Shown one piece after another: positions 29,001 to 36,917 of a stretch of DNA of 64,000 bases (positions are counted from its first letter, which is position 1; the number at the start of each line of letters is the position of its first letter). The DNA is taken from positions 55,316 to 119,315 of the forward strand of contig NZ_JAKOGG010000010.1 of the NCBI RefSeq assembly GCF_022321485.1. The letters run 5' to 3'. Under the pieces are notes generated by a model, which was not told the DNA's origin, did not search any database, and saw nothing but the letters and a program-made list of their open reading frames with translations. This DNA comes from Shewanella electrica (lineage in GTDB: Bacteria > Pseudomonadota > Gammaproteobacteria > Enterobacterales > Shewanellaceae). A program made the translations under genes and the position numbers.

Positions 29001-30051
29001 GCGAGCCAGAACCGTTGAGCTGCTTCGACATCGAGCGACCGCTATACAACAAAATCACATTGTTGGCGTTTTCTGGGTCTTCATCGGTGTGTGTTAGTGC
29101 GGTCCACACTTGGCTGTAGCTGAGTACCCGCTGACCATGACTAATCGCGCTGTTGATGGCCGCTTTCAGGGTGGCTGCGTCGCTACCGTTGCTGGCCGCC
29201 GTCAGTGCTGCGCTATAGTAACTGGCATCGTTGAAGTTGGCCGGGTCGGCCACCGGATCGATTGCGTTACAGTTAAAACAAGGTGCGCCGCTGCCTGAAC
29301 CACCGCCAGTATCGCCGCCGTTGCCGCCAGTATCACCACCAGTATCGCCGTTGCCGCCAGTATCACCACCAGTATCGCCGTTGCCACCGGTGCCGCCGCC
29401 GTTGTTGCCAGAGCCGCCACCGTTGTCACCTGAACCAGTGTCATCGTCTGAGCCGCCATCGCTCTCTTCGCCGTAGACGAAGCTTTGTAACGGATATGGC
29501 GTGGTAGCGCTGCTGTTAGTTGCTTGATTATCGAGCGCGTTAATGCCGCTGAAACTCCAATGGCTTAGATTGAAGTTAGCGCCATCGGCAGTGGTGGCCG
29601 CGTTGCGGTGTGCCCAACCATCGAGATATTCCCATGGTTGACCCGTGCCATCGACGCCTTGTTCACCAAAGCTATCCACCATAGTGCCATCACAGTACAG
29701 TTCCACCCGGTCGTCACCGTTGATGGTGCCTGAACTGATCACTAAATCGGGATTAAAGCCAAAAAAGGCGTTAAATCCCGCAGTTTCAGTCGCCACATAT
29801 AAAAAGGAACCAGCGGAGACTGGTGCTGCGGCAAAGGCGCCACGTTGTCCTTGAGAATTGCCGCCGTTAAAGGCATATCCGATGCCGCAGCGACTCGCAT
29901 CGCTGATATCGTTCACGACATATACTTCAACTGCTTTAGGAACGCCTCCCGATAATGGGCCATCTACCACACCTGTGATGACCATATCTGCGGAGAAGGC
30001 GGAAGCAGAAACAAGCACAGCCGATAGCTGTAGTGCCAGATTAATTTTCAT
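26074..30051 (-). CDS. Very large secreted dual nuclease with tandem CBM2 modules
   Basis: Predicted extracellular DNA/RNA-degrading protein of 1325 residues. In order: Sec signal peptide (1-21); a lamin-tail-type domain (about 22-195); a Gly/Asp/Asn linker (about 194-256); an endonuclease I/NucM domain (about 263-518) with REHVWAKSHGF and NHLRPADISINASRGN; a short linker; an OB-fold-like region (about 555-650); an EEP nuclease domain (about 802-1112) with ASMNVLNLFN, ELEND, DLNSYAKEDP and the SDHDPV end motif; and two CBM2 modules (about 1120-1210 and 1232-1325), each with NxWxxGFQG and the GWQVxW strand. I used the ATG at 30051 (GAGGG upstream) because an ATG at 30117 would put 22 residues before the signal peptide. 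The EEP half resembles Shewanella ExeM. No GlyGly-CTERM is present; CBM2 modules replace it. Confidence 0.88.
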   Translation of the reverse strand: MKINLALQLSAVLVSASAFSADMVITGVVDGPLSGGVPKAVEVYVVNDISDASRCGIGYAFNGGNSQGQRGAFAAAPVSAGSFLYVATETAGFNAFFGFNPDLVISSGTINGDDRVELYCDGTMVDSFGEQGVDGTGQPWEYLDGWAHRNAATTADGANFNLSHWSFSGINALDNQATNSSATTPYPLQSFVYGEESDGGSDDDTGSGDNGGGSGNNGGGTGGNGDTGGDTGGNGDTGGDTGGNGGDTGGGSGSGAPCFNCNAIDPVADPANFNDASYYSAALTAASNGSDAATLKAAINSAISHGQRVLSYSQVWTALTHTDEDPENANNVILLYSGRSMSKQLNGSGSQSSNPDNWNREHVWAKSHGFSDQSNEAYTDINHLRPADISINASRGNLDFDNSDNPLAEDPKNRIDNDSFEPRDAVKGDVARMLMYMDTRYEGNGDITPDLELVNRLTSTSEPRLGRLCRLLEWAKADPVDSFEIKRNNAIYKYQGNRNPYIDHPEWISQVYGDIQCDDSGDTGATPGDGDNGNTDPVTPPEQPVVLGQCSDPATLISAVQGSGFASPLVGQTVVVEGVVTAVNASANAFFLQEEAEHSDNNPATSEAVYIYNRNQPMPAVGSVVRLLGSVSEYYEKTEITLSGEYRTCGSGSVTPLAIKLPFSSAAAMEQIEGMLVSVDGDLLVTDNSSLGQYGEVTLSSKRLFTPTNVYRPGSAEATALAQANALDQLVLDDGNSQTYPSSQRYPNGAFSASNSLRTGDKVSSLVGVIDYSFDAYRLIPTQEPQFVASNPRPAQPGLALGDVTVASMNVLNLFNGDGNGAGFPTSRGANTAAEYERQVAKTVAAIVASNADVIGLMELENDGFGDNSAIADLVKRVNTALGDNSYAFINAGGTVGTDAITVGMLYRPAKLTTVGSVQLNMDSVFNRPPMAQTFQLAGRNEQFTVVVNHFKSKRCSNASGADADQNDGQSCFNATRVKQAQTLLQWFAADTNLSQQANKVIIGDLNSYAKEDPVTTLINGGFVDLINQFHGAEGYSYQYDGLLGYMDHMLVSPALAQTAVDAADWHINADEPTILDYTVANKSEQQQLDYYAADAYRMSDHDPVLASLKLINQLAPASCVHEITNRWQNGFQGLVRITNQSDNTIKGWQVQWGYSNGDSINSAWNGQLSGNGPYTASNLSWNQDIAPGQSVEVGFTGQGYGDDTSVTGDICQTAPVTPPSDGNADTPTAQCQYQLTNSWPGGFQGAVTITNTGNSDIRGWQVAWSFSDNSSVSSNWSALLSGQSPYTATNLEWNRVIKPGQSVQFGFIGQGSGQAGEVTGAICH
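29284..29472 (-). repeat. Gly/Asp/Asn-coding low-complexity repeat inside the nuclease gene
   Basis: Encodes a Gly-rich linker. Two perfect 30-bp units (29321-29350 and 29351-29380) code for ten residues each, with partial units on both sides. A 10-residue period of this kind is prone to slippage, so linker length may vary between strains. Confidence 0.8.
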
Positions 30052-30727
30052 TCTACCCTCAGTGTTAACTAGCCATATCCATGGCGTCATGTTTTGTGTC
30101 AGGGAATATGTCGCCATATTCCCGCGTGCATTCTAATGAATAACCAATACAAATTGGTTACATAAAAGTCACAACTGCTAAATATCTGCCATTTGTTAAT
30201 GGGTTGTTTGTTTTTAGGTGTTTTTATGTAGTTATCTCAAGGCTGGTGCATCCACTCACCATGATGCAAACGAACAACGTGGCTTACCTGTGAATTTTTA
30301 TTATCGATAGCCATTTAGCGAGGCGCATTCTAATCAATATTCGCGACTAATTGATGACAAGAATTTGCGGTGCGTTGTCAGAGAAAACTTTACTTTGGTA
30401 ATGGAGAGGAAAATGTGGATAAAAAACGCAGCTTGTTTTTTAAGGTGTTATTTTTAACTGATTGATAATCAATAATTTTATTTGTGGTGGATTAGCAGCT
30501 TTTATTAGTTTGTTTTTGTTTAGTTGACTGATTTTATAGGTGTTAGTTTGATACTTTAATTAACTGTTTTTATATTGGGTTAATATCTGTTTTTGCGGCT
30601 ATTTAATACAATTTGATTATCGGAAAATAGCGTTTTACACAATAAACAGTCGCTAGGTCGGCGATATTCACGGCACTTACGACAAAGTGCTACTGTGTGA
30701 TCTTGGTTATCAGAGGAATACATCAGC
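30052..30727. other. 676-bp AT-rich intergenic region
   Basis: Between the nuclease gene and the SDR gene, both transcribed away from it. It holds TAACCAAT/ATTGGTTA (30141-30160, 4-nt loop) upstream of the nuclease, and a 13-bp palindrome ATTGATAATCAAT (30461-30473) that only partly resembles a Fur site. From about 30440 to 30600 it is very T-rich with no coding frame. No RNA gene was recognised. Confidence 0.6.
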
Positions 30728-31519
30728 ATGGATCTACAACTCAAAGGTAAAACCGTTATGGTGGCCGCGGCGAGCAAAGGCATGGGTTACGCCATCGCAT
30801 TGCAGTGCGCGCGTGAAGGGGCCAATGTCTCAATGGCAAGCCGTGATCATCAGGCCATCACCGCTGCGGCGGCCAAAATTGCCGCCGAAACTGGCGCTAG
30901 AGTGCAGGGCTATCAGTTTGATGCCGCCAATGGCGCCAGCATTGAGCAATGGGTGAGTGCTACGGTGAGCGACTTTGGTAATGTCTCCGGTTTAGTGGTG
31001 AATGCTGGTGGCCCGCCAAGTGGTGACTTTATCGATTTTACCGATGCAGATTGGCAAGCTGCATTTGAACTGACGTTAATGAGTGCGGTGCGGTTAATTC
31101 GTGCGGCGTTGCCATCGATGTTGGCAGCGGGTTCTGGCTCGGTATTAACCATCACTTCATCATCGGTAAAAGAACCGATTGATATTTTGTTGCTGTCCAA
31201 CGTGATGCGCTCAGGCGTGACCGCACTAGTGAAAAGTTTGTCGCAAGCCTATGCGGCGCAAAATATTCGTTTCAACAATCTGCTACCTGGGCTGATCGAT
31301 ACCGATCGGTTAACCACGCTCAATCAAAAACGTGCCGAAGCGTTAGCCATTTCCACCAACGAGGTACGTCAGCAGCAAGAAGCACAACTGCCGATGGGGC
31401 GTTATGGTCAGCCGCAAGAGTTTGCCAACGCTGCGGTATTTTTGCTATCTAACGCCGCCAGTTACATCACCGGCACCACGTTAGCGGTGGATGGCGGCAA
31501 GATGAAAACCGTGTGGTAG
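30728..31519 (+). CDS. SDR family oxidoreductase lacking the canonical YxxxK
   Basis: Short-chain dehydrogenase fold of 263 residues. The cofactor motif is AAASKGMGYAIA (near 13-24), followed by NAGGPPSG (near 92), ITSSSVKEP, and the C-terminal YITGTTLAVDGG. At the catalytic site the usual Tyr-x-x-x-Lys is replaced: the segment reads LLLSNVMRSGVTALVKSL, with Asn where Tyr belongs and Arg where Lys belongs. This matches a divergent BKR-like SDR branch described in domain databases, so activity by the standard mechanism is doubtful. AGAGGA precedes the ATG. It is monocistronic and convergent with the next gene. Confidence 0.88.
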   Translation: MDLQLKGKTVMVAAASKGMGYAIALQCAREGANVSMASRDHQAITAAAAKIAAETGARVQGYQFDAANGASIEQWVSATVSDFGNVSGLVVNAGGPPSGDFIDFTDADWQAAFELTLMSAVRLIRAALPSMLAAGSGSVLTITSSSVKEPIDILLLSNVMRSGVTALVKSLSQAYAAQNIRFNNLLPGLIDTDRLTTLNQKRAEALAISTNEVRQQQEAQLPMGRYGQPQEFANAAVFLLSNAASYITGTTLAVDGGKMKTVW

Positions 31520-31526
31520 CCGCCGC

Positions 31527-32141
31527 TTACAACCAGCGATTAAGCGCCGAATGCTGGCAAATATGCTGCAATTCGGCCTCGCTTAAATCGCTTGGTGTGT
31601 GTTGTTCCAATAGCTCAAGGTCTTCACTACAGCCGCAGTTTTGCACCAAAAATTCGATCACTGATGAGCGCAACGCTGCGGTCGGCGCCGGTGCGGTGGC
31701 GCCCAGTAATTGAATGATCTGTGCCATGATTTCTGCTTGTTGCTGCCAACAGTCCTCTTCATCCGCCCGCATCACCTCATCGTCCCACAATTGATAAAGC
31801 TGCACTAACCGCTGCAATGGCCGTGTGGCAGAGGGCGTACCGAACTGTGCTATCAACTGGTGAATATCGGCCGCGATTGCCTGCGGCTGCTGTAACTGTT
31901 CGCTCACGGCGTAAATCGCACCATCTTGCCACGCCAGATAGCACAGCTCGAATCGTTGCTGCGCCAGTTGTAGTTCACCAAGCACCAGTTGCTGGTGATT
32001 TTGCTGCAACCTAGCGTTTGCGGTTGGGTAAATCAGTAGTTGCTGATCATCACTGACATAGCCGTGCGCAAACCCGGTGAGGTAGGAGCTACAGCTAAAG
32101 TTTTCAATCAGGTATTTGCCAGCAATTGCGCTGTCAGTCAT
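31527..32141 (-). CDS. Hypothetical protein coupled to a methyltransferase
   Basis: Unrecognised. A 204-residue soluble protein rich in Gln, Leu and Ala, without signal peptide or membrane segments. The N-terminal 70 residues look beta-rich (KYLIENFSCSSYLTGFAHGYV, FELCYLAWQDGAIY), the rest helical, ending in an acidic stretch (ENDLELLEQHTPSDLSEAEL-like). Its ATG overlaps the stop of the methyltransferase gene by 4 bp, so the two are translationally coupled and may act together; it could be a substrate or a partner of that enzyme. Confidence 0.75.
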   Translation of the reverse strand: MTDSAIAGKYLIENFSCSSYLTGFAHGYVSDDQQLLIYPTANARLQQNHQQLVLGELQLAQQRFELCYLAWQDGAIYAVSEQLQQPQAIAADIHQLIAQFGTPSATRPLQRLVQLYQLWDDEVMRADEEDCWQQQAEIMAQIIQLLGATAPAPTAALRSSVIEFLVQNCGCSEDLELLEQHTPSDLSEAELQHICQHSALNRWL

Positions 32142-32800
32142 AAGGCATCCTTTCGATTACGACATATCAAGATATGTAAAGTTTTTTGCACCATTTCCCC
32201 AGTGTTACTTAGCCCGGTTTCTTCATGTTGCCAGTGTTGTTCAACGGTAAATCCGTGCTGGTGCAATAGGTGTTGCACGTGCTGCGCATCATAGAGGGTA
32301 AAGTCATAAGCCGTAAACGGCAGTTGTTGCATAAAACTGCGATCGCCAAAGGCGAAACAGCACAATGCTCGCGGTGTTAAGACGCGTTGTAGCTCTGCGA
32401 GATAACGGGCTAATGGCTGCCAGAAATAGATCACGTGCACGGCCAGTAACTTGGTAAAACTATTCTTGGCGTAAGGCAGCTCTGCGGCATCGGCGCGAAG
32501 AAACTGGGCGTAGCCGTTGCGAATGAGATCATGATTTAACTGCTCGGCGGCGGTCACCATCTCGGCCGACCAATCCACGCCGGTGTAATGAATATTATTA
32601 GCCGCGGCACATATCTGCGCCGCAAATGCACCATTGCCGGGGCCAATTTCCAGTACGGCATCGGTATCGCTCAGTTGTAAGCGCTCAATGCAACGTTGGT
32701 TAAGCAGGCCGTTAGCTTGATTCATACCCGAACCAACAGCGATGGCTTGTTCGCCGTTTGGACAGCGCAACTGCTGCGCTAAGTTTTTTGCTGTGCTCAT
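32138..32800 (-). CDS. Class I SAM-dependent methyltransferase
   Basis: A 220-residue methyltransferase. The SAM-binding motif I is VLEIGPGNGAFAAQI (near 45-59), acidic motif II is YTGVDWSAEMV, and motif III follows with FLRADAAELPY. The C-terminal half (PLARYLAELQRVLTPRALCCFAFGD) is the usual Methyltransf_11 layout. The substrate cannot be read; the N-terminal QLRCPNGEQAI is not distinctive. It is first in a two-gene operon with the coupled hypothetical gene and lies in a divergent arrangement with the amidotransferase. Confidence 0.85.
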   Translation of the reverse strand: MSTAKNLAQQLRCPNGEQAIAVGSGMNQANGLLNQRCIERLQLSDTDAVLEIGPGNGAFAAQICAAANNIHYTGVDWSAEMVTAAEQLNHDLIRNGYAQFLRADAAELPYAKNSFTKLLAVHVIYFWQPLARYLAELQRVLTPRALCCFAFGDRSFMQQLPFTAYDFTLYDAQHVQHLLHQHGFTVEQHWQHEETGLSNTGEMVQKTLHILICRNRKDAL

Positions 32801-32998
32801 AGTGTGTCCTGTTAATTAACGAGGTGCATTCACTAAACTCTGAGTCGCAACAGTTTTGCTCAACAACACGATTTTTATTATTAAGGTAGCTGCTTATGAT
32901 GCCTCAACTGGCGCATAAACCAATGCATTTTTGTGGTGACACAATGTAAATCCGCGCTAGTATGAAGGCATGCTAATGCAGGACCGGAGGTGGCTTGA

Positions 32999-33703
32999 GT
33001 GAAGCTGGCAATTTTACAAACTGATGTACTACACCCTGAGTTTATCGAACAATATCAAAGTTATGGGGTGATGTTTCAACGCATGTTTGCTGAGGCGAAT
33101 ATTGCGCTAGAGAGTGAGATTTTTAGTGTGATTGACGGTGTTTATCCAACTGACCCGGACGCTTTCGACGCCATGTTAATCACTGGCTCCAAGGCCGATG
33201 CCTTTAGCGCGGAGCCGTGGATTGTCACCTTAACCAGCTATATTCAACAGCGCTTCAATGCAGGGCAAAAGCTGCTTGGTATCTGCTTTGGGCATCAACT
33301 GCTGGCGCACAGCTTGGGTGGTCGGGTGCAGCGCGCCGAAGGTGGCTGGGGCGTAGGCATCATGCATTATCAATGGCAGGCAACGCCAAGTTGGCTCCAC
33401 AACCGCAGCAGTGATGTCAGTTTGCTGTGTAGCCACCGCGATCAAGTCGTCGAGTTACCACCACACGCTACCTTGCTGGCGAGTAATGCTTTTTGTCCAA
33501 ACGCGGCATTTTATATCGACCAGCGAGTGTTAGGGTTTCAGGCGCATCCTGAATTTAGCAAAGATTACGCTGAAGCCTTATTGCGCAAACGTTGGCAGGA
33601 TATCGGCGAAGATAAAGCCGCAACGGCATTAGCGAGCTATCAACAGCAACATCAAGGCCGCTGGGTGGCAGAGCTGATGGCGCGGTTTATTGCCGATAAA
33701 TAA
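32999..33703 (+). CDS. Class I glutamine amidotransferase (GMP synthase-like)
   Basis: A stand-alone glutaminase-type domain of 234 residues. The nucleophile elbow is LLGICFGHQ (Cys near 97), and the triad His is in GFQAHPEF (near 181), with the Glu two residues later. Members of this branch include YfeJ-like proteins and gamma-glutamyl-peptide hydrolases, so it could hydrolyse a gamma-glutamyl compound or serve an unlinked synthetase. Start is GTG at 32999, with GGAGG 8 nt upstream. No biosynthetic partner adjoins. Confidence 0.9.
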   Translation: MKLAILQTDVLHPEFIEQYQSYGVMFQRMFAEANIALESEIFSVIDGVYPTDPDAFDAMLITGSKADAFSAEPWIVTLTSYIQQRFNAGQKLLGICFGHQLLAHSLGGRVQRAEGGWGVGIMHYQWQATPSWLHNRSSDVSLLCSHRDQVVELPPHATLLASNAFCPNAAFYIDQRVLGFQAHPEFSKDYAEALLRKRWQDIGEDKAATALASYQQQHQGRWVAELMARFIADK

Positions 33704-33728
33704 TACAGCTTCAAGCATCGCAAATAAC

Positions 33729-33752
33729 AAGGCCAAGCAGTTGCTTGGCCTT
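33729..33752. terminator. Hairpin between convergent genes
   Basis: Arms AAGGCCAAGCA (33729-33739) and TGCTTGGCCTT (33742-33752) form an 11-bp inverted repeat with almost no loop, so the last pairs would open. U tracts are poor. Confidence 0.5.
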
Positions 33753-33775
33753 AGTGTTTCAAGTCTTCTACGGGG

Positions 33776-35323
33776 CTATTCTGCTGCGCGATAGTGGTCT
33801 TGCATAGTGTACGAGCGCGCATAAAGTGCAAACACCAACGCTGCCAACAGGGCAAATCCAGCAAAGAAGAACATCTGGAACGCGGTAACACTAATCCCCG
33901 TTTCGGCAATTTTGGCGGTCACCGAATCATGCTTCACACTGGCGTTCGCCAGCAGCACCCACAAGTTACCGATAGTGACTGACAAGGTCCAAAAACTCAT
34001 GATCGAACCTTTCATCGACTTCGGCGCTTGGCTGTAGGCAAACTCTAAACCGGTGGCCGATACCAACACCTCACCGAATGTTAGCAGCGCATATGGCAGC
34101 ACTTGCCAAGTGATTGACATCACGCTGCCGCCATCCATCGCCAACTGAATGGTGCCAATCACAATCCACGCCAAACCAGAGAAGGCAATGCCCGCGCCCA
34201 TACGGCGCAGTGCGGTCACTTCCATGCCAGCCTTTTGCAGCATCGGGTACAGCACAAAGTTGTTAAATGGGATCAGCAACATCACCAATAATGGGTTCAA
34301 TGCTTGCATCATCGCGGGTTCAAACCACTCGGGTTTTGCCATGTCGTTGGCTTGCAAAATCCATGTTGATGCTTTCTGGTCGAACAGCGACCAAAACGGC
34401 GTGACCAAGGCAAATAAAATCAGAATGCGAAATACCGATTTAACGCCAGCAACCGCCTCAGCGGGATGGCTAGTCAGCGCCCGTTGCAACTGCATTGATG
34501 CGCCGGTGCCAACAAAGCCCATAATCAGCACCAACGCCAGACACAGCGCCGTGACCAATCCCAGCGTCGGAATTTGTGATAAGGCGAATACCGCTAACAC
34601 CACGCCGACAACGCTCAGCAATAAGCCTTTATTCGCTTTGCCTGGCTCTGGCGTCAAAATCGCGCTCTTGATCACTGGCAGGAAACCATGCGGATCGCGT
34701 GCTTGTGGCTCAATGTGCACATAACGTTTACGGCCATACCAGAAGAACAAGGTGGCAATCAGCATCAACAATCCGGGAATACCAAAGGCAATCGATGGCC
34801 CCCAGAATTTGAGAATCAACGGCATTGACAGTGACGCGAAAAACGAGCCGAAGTTGATGGTGAAATAGAACATATCAAAGGCTTTTTGTGCCAAGGATTT
34901 GTTGCTCTGATCGAACTGATCGCCCATAAACGACGACACCAACGGCTTAATGCCACCGGAGCCAAGCGCAATCAAAAATAGCCCCGAATAGAAGCCGGTT
35001 TTGCTGGTCTCAAAGATCGCCAAAAAGGCATGACCAATCACGTAGACAATGCTGAGCCATAAAATGGTGTGGTATTTGCCAAAGAAGCGATCGGAGATCC
35101 AGCCGCCCAATAGTGGGAAAAAATACACCCCAATCACAAACGAGTGGAACACATCTTTGGCTTCGCCTTGGCGTAACTCTTCTGGCACTGAGAGCAGCAG
35201 GGCGGTCATTAAGAACGGGGTGAGAATGTTACGCATGCCATAAAAGCTGAAGCGCTCACAGGCCTCGCTGGCGATAATAAACGGGATCTGGCGTGGCCAG
35301 CGTCCGGTAGAGGTCGTTGCCAT
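33776..35323 (-). CDS. POT/PTR2 family proton-coupled peptide transporter
   Basis: Imports di- and tripeptides with protons across the inner membrane. The 515 residues give about 14 hydrophobic helices in an MFS-like layout. The family signature ExxERFxxYG is present near residue 23 (EACERFSFYG), and the second signature lies in GSGGIKPLVSSFMGDQF; FYFTINFGS also matches. I chose the ATG at 35323 because AAGGAT precedes it; an in-frame start at 35362 adds 13 unlike residues. It is close to dtpA-type transporters in length. A 6-2-6 palindrome (TAACAC-TT-GTGTTA) lies at 35436-35449 upstream. Confidence 0.94.
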   Translation of the reverse strand: MATTSTGRWPRQIPFIIASEACERFSFYGMRNILTPFLMTALLLSVPEELRQGEAKDVFHSFVIGVYFFPLLGGWISDRFFGKYHTILWLSIVYVIGHAFLAIFETSKTGFYSGLFLIALGSGGIKPLVSSFMGDQFDQSNKSLAQKAFDMFYFTINFGSFFASLSMPLILKFWGPSIAFGIPGLLMLIATLFFWYGRKRYVHIEPQARDPHGFLPVIKSAILTPEPGKANKGLLLSVVGVVLAVFALSQIPTLGLVTALCLALVLIMGFVGTGASMQLQRALTSHPAEAVAGVKSVFRILILFALVTPFWSLFDQKASTWILQANDMAKPEWFEPAMMQALNPLLVMLLIPFNNFVLYPMLQKAGMEVTALRRMGAGIAFSGLAWIVIGTIQLAMDGGSVMSITWQVLPYALLTFGEVLVSATGLEFAYSQAPKSMKGSIMSFWTLSVTIGNLWVLLANASVKHDSVTAKIAETGISVTAFQMFFFAGFALLAALVFALYARSYTMQDHYRAAE

Positions 35324-35537
35324 GGTTATCCTTGTACTGTTGTTATCGTGGGCCAGCAGCAATGACTGCCGGCTGCTGTAGATTGATTACCGCTACATCC
35401 TAAGAGGTTATGCGACAAACTGCATCTATGATGTTTAACACTTGTGTTACAGATGGTGTCAGGCTGCGGCAATGTGGGGCGCTATTGTTCAGTAATAGTG
35501 TGAATTTAGGCTTAACCGCGGCATCGATTGGCGTGAC

Positions 35538-35975
35538 TCAGCCGCGCACTTTGGCGCGTTTGCCACGGTTACACTCGAAGCAGAGGATCTGCAGGTTGTT
35601 GATGTCTAATTCGAGTTCACGGTATTTGGAGCGCGGCAAAATGTGGTCCACTTCAAGGGCGATGTTATGTTCGGCGCGGGTTTTATTACACAGCGCGCAG
35701 CGATGTTCGCGCGTTGCCAGTACCTCTTCACGCAGGTTTAACCACGCCGGAGACAGATAAAAGCTGGTGTTGTTACTCGGTGCAAATTCGGCGAGTTGCT
35801 CGATATGCTCGTAGACTTGATGACCATCGATGGGGGAGAAAAAGCTGGCCTTTTTATCGCTAATATCTGAGTGTTTGACTAACCATTGGTAGATACCGCG
35901 GCGCGCGCGATCTTCGGTTTGATATTTGCGAGTAGTGCGGCTAGCTGCCAGCCGCAAAGTGACTTCTATGGTCAT
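35538..35975 (-). CDS. HNH endonuclease domain protein
   Basis: A 145-residue protein with a C-terminal HNH/McrA-type domain: CALCNKTR, then LEVDHILPRSKY, then NNLQILCFECNRGK. The paired CxxC motifs bind a structural zinc and the VDH-I-P strand holds the metal/catalytic His. The N-terminal 60 residues are basic and helical and could contact DNA. I chose the ATG at 35975 with AAAGGG upstream; an in-frame ATG at 36008 precedes it. No phage, intein or restriction genes are nearby, so its role is unclear. It follows a membrane protein gene by 54 bp. Confidence 0.86.
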   Translation of the reverse strand: MTIEVTLRLAASRTTRKYQTEDRARRGIYQWLVKHSDISDKKASFFSPIDGHQVYEHIEQLAEFAPSNNTSFYLSPAWLNLREEVLATREHRCALCNKTRAEHNIALEVDHILPRSKYRELELDINNLQILCFECNRGKRAKVRG

Positions 35976-36029
35976 ACGCTGCCCTTTATCTTTATCTATT
36001 AACAACAAAGGGCAGGCGCATTGCGTAGT

Positions 36030-36605
36030 TTATTTTCTACGCTTCTTCGGACGGCTGCCGCCTTTGCTGCTGTGACTTGGTCGATAGTTGAGTACGGCCT
36101 CTAACGCCGCCTGATACGTCATGGCAGCGTAGGTGCCTTTAGGCCCATCGCGGTATAGCAAACGTTGCTTGCCGAGACGAACTTCTAAAGTTTTACCCAT
36201 CTGCCGATAGTGCATGGCTTGGCTAAAACGGATCAAGGTTTGATTGAGCACTTTGCCGCTTTTATCGCGACGCTGTGACAAAATGCCCTTTCTACCGATG
36301 ATTTCCCATTGGGTGGAGTTGAGCATCTGCAAGGTATTCCACAACATTTTGCTCAAAAACAGCCACAGCACCAATGCGATAACCAACGCGACCGAGACAT
36401 ACCAAGTACGCCAGTCACCAATGAAACTAACAATTACACCCGCCAGCAGTAACCACACCACTGCCATAATACTGCTGATAATCGCCGTTTGTTTGAAGTT
36501 TGCTTTGATAAGGTCTTTAGGGTTTCTGCCGGGACGGAACAGAATATCGCCAAGAGATTGCACCAACTGATGCTCATTCAGAGTTGATTTAAGTTGCATA
36601 GTCAT
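36030..36605 (-). CDS. Two-helix membrane protein of unknown function
   Basis: Unrecognised. Of the 191 residues, the first 40 are soluble, then two hydrophobic segments lie at about 42-62 (AIISSIMAVVWLLLAGVIVSF) and 70-90 (VSVALVIALVLWLFLSKML), and the last 100 are soluble and strongly basic, ending SRPKKRRK. The soluble C-terminal part has strand-like segments (WEIIGRKGILSQRR, LEVRLGKQRLLYRDG) that could be a small PH-like domain, which is speculative. It is upstream of the HNH gene on the same strand and the two may be cotranscribed. Confidence 0.75.
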   Translation of the reverse strand: MTMQLKSTLNEHQLVQSLGDILFRPGRNPKDLIKANFKQTAIISSIMAVVWLLLAGVIVSFIGDWRTWYVSVALVIALVLWLFLSKMLWNTLQMLNSTQWEIIGRKGILSQRRDKSGKVLNQTLIRFSQAMHYRQMGKTLEVRLGKQRLLYRDGPKGTYAAMTYQAALEAVLNYRPSHSSKGGSRPKKRRK

Positions 36606-36917
36606 TCTTATGTCGTTGTGAAAATAAGCGCCTGGTAATCAGTTATCGATGTTCTTATCTCAAGGCACAACACATGGTAACCATGGGCGATGACGGTTGA
36701 GTGCCGACGCAATAATTTGAGCCAGTTGCGGCTCAGATAGATAGCAGTTGGGGATCAAATGGATTGAATTCAAGGGCAAGCGCACATGATTGTGATGCAG
36801 GTAACTCAGTCAGTGGCAGTAAAACATTATTTTTCACAAATAAATCATTCAGTGCTGTCACATTCTTTCGCTATACTGTTCGCACTATAAGACTATTGTT
36901 CTTAATTCAATCGCTAT
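36606..36917. other. 312-bp divergent intergenic region
   Basis: Contains two small dyads, CATGGT-A-ACCATG (36673-36685) and TGAGCC/GGCTCA (36718-36735, 6-nt loop), and a -10-like TATACT (36872-36877) before the NPP gene. The NPP start has no recognisable Shine-Dalgarno. A single CTGTCACA near 36855 resembles half a Pho box but lacks its direct-repeat partner. Confidence 0.5.

Noticed and set aside
29284-29472. CRISPR-like short tandem repeats
   Set aside because: Units are adjacent without spacers and lie in frame inside a protein linker.
30461-30473. Fur box in the AT-rich spacer
   Set aside because: The 13-bp palindrome matches only part of the Fur consensus and is far from both flanking starts.
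36840-36875. Pho box before the NPP gene
   Set aside because: One half-site CTGTCACA is present, but the segment 11 bp upstream matches only about 2 of 7 positions.
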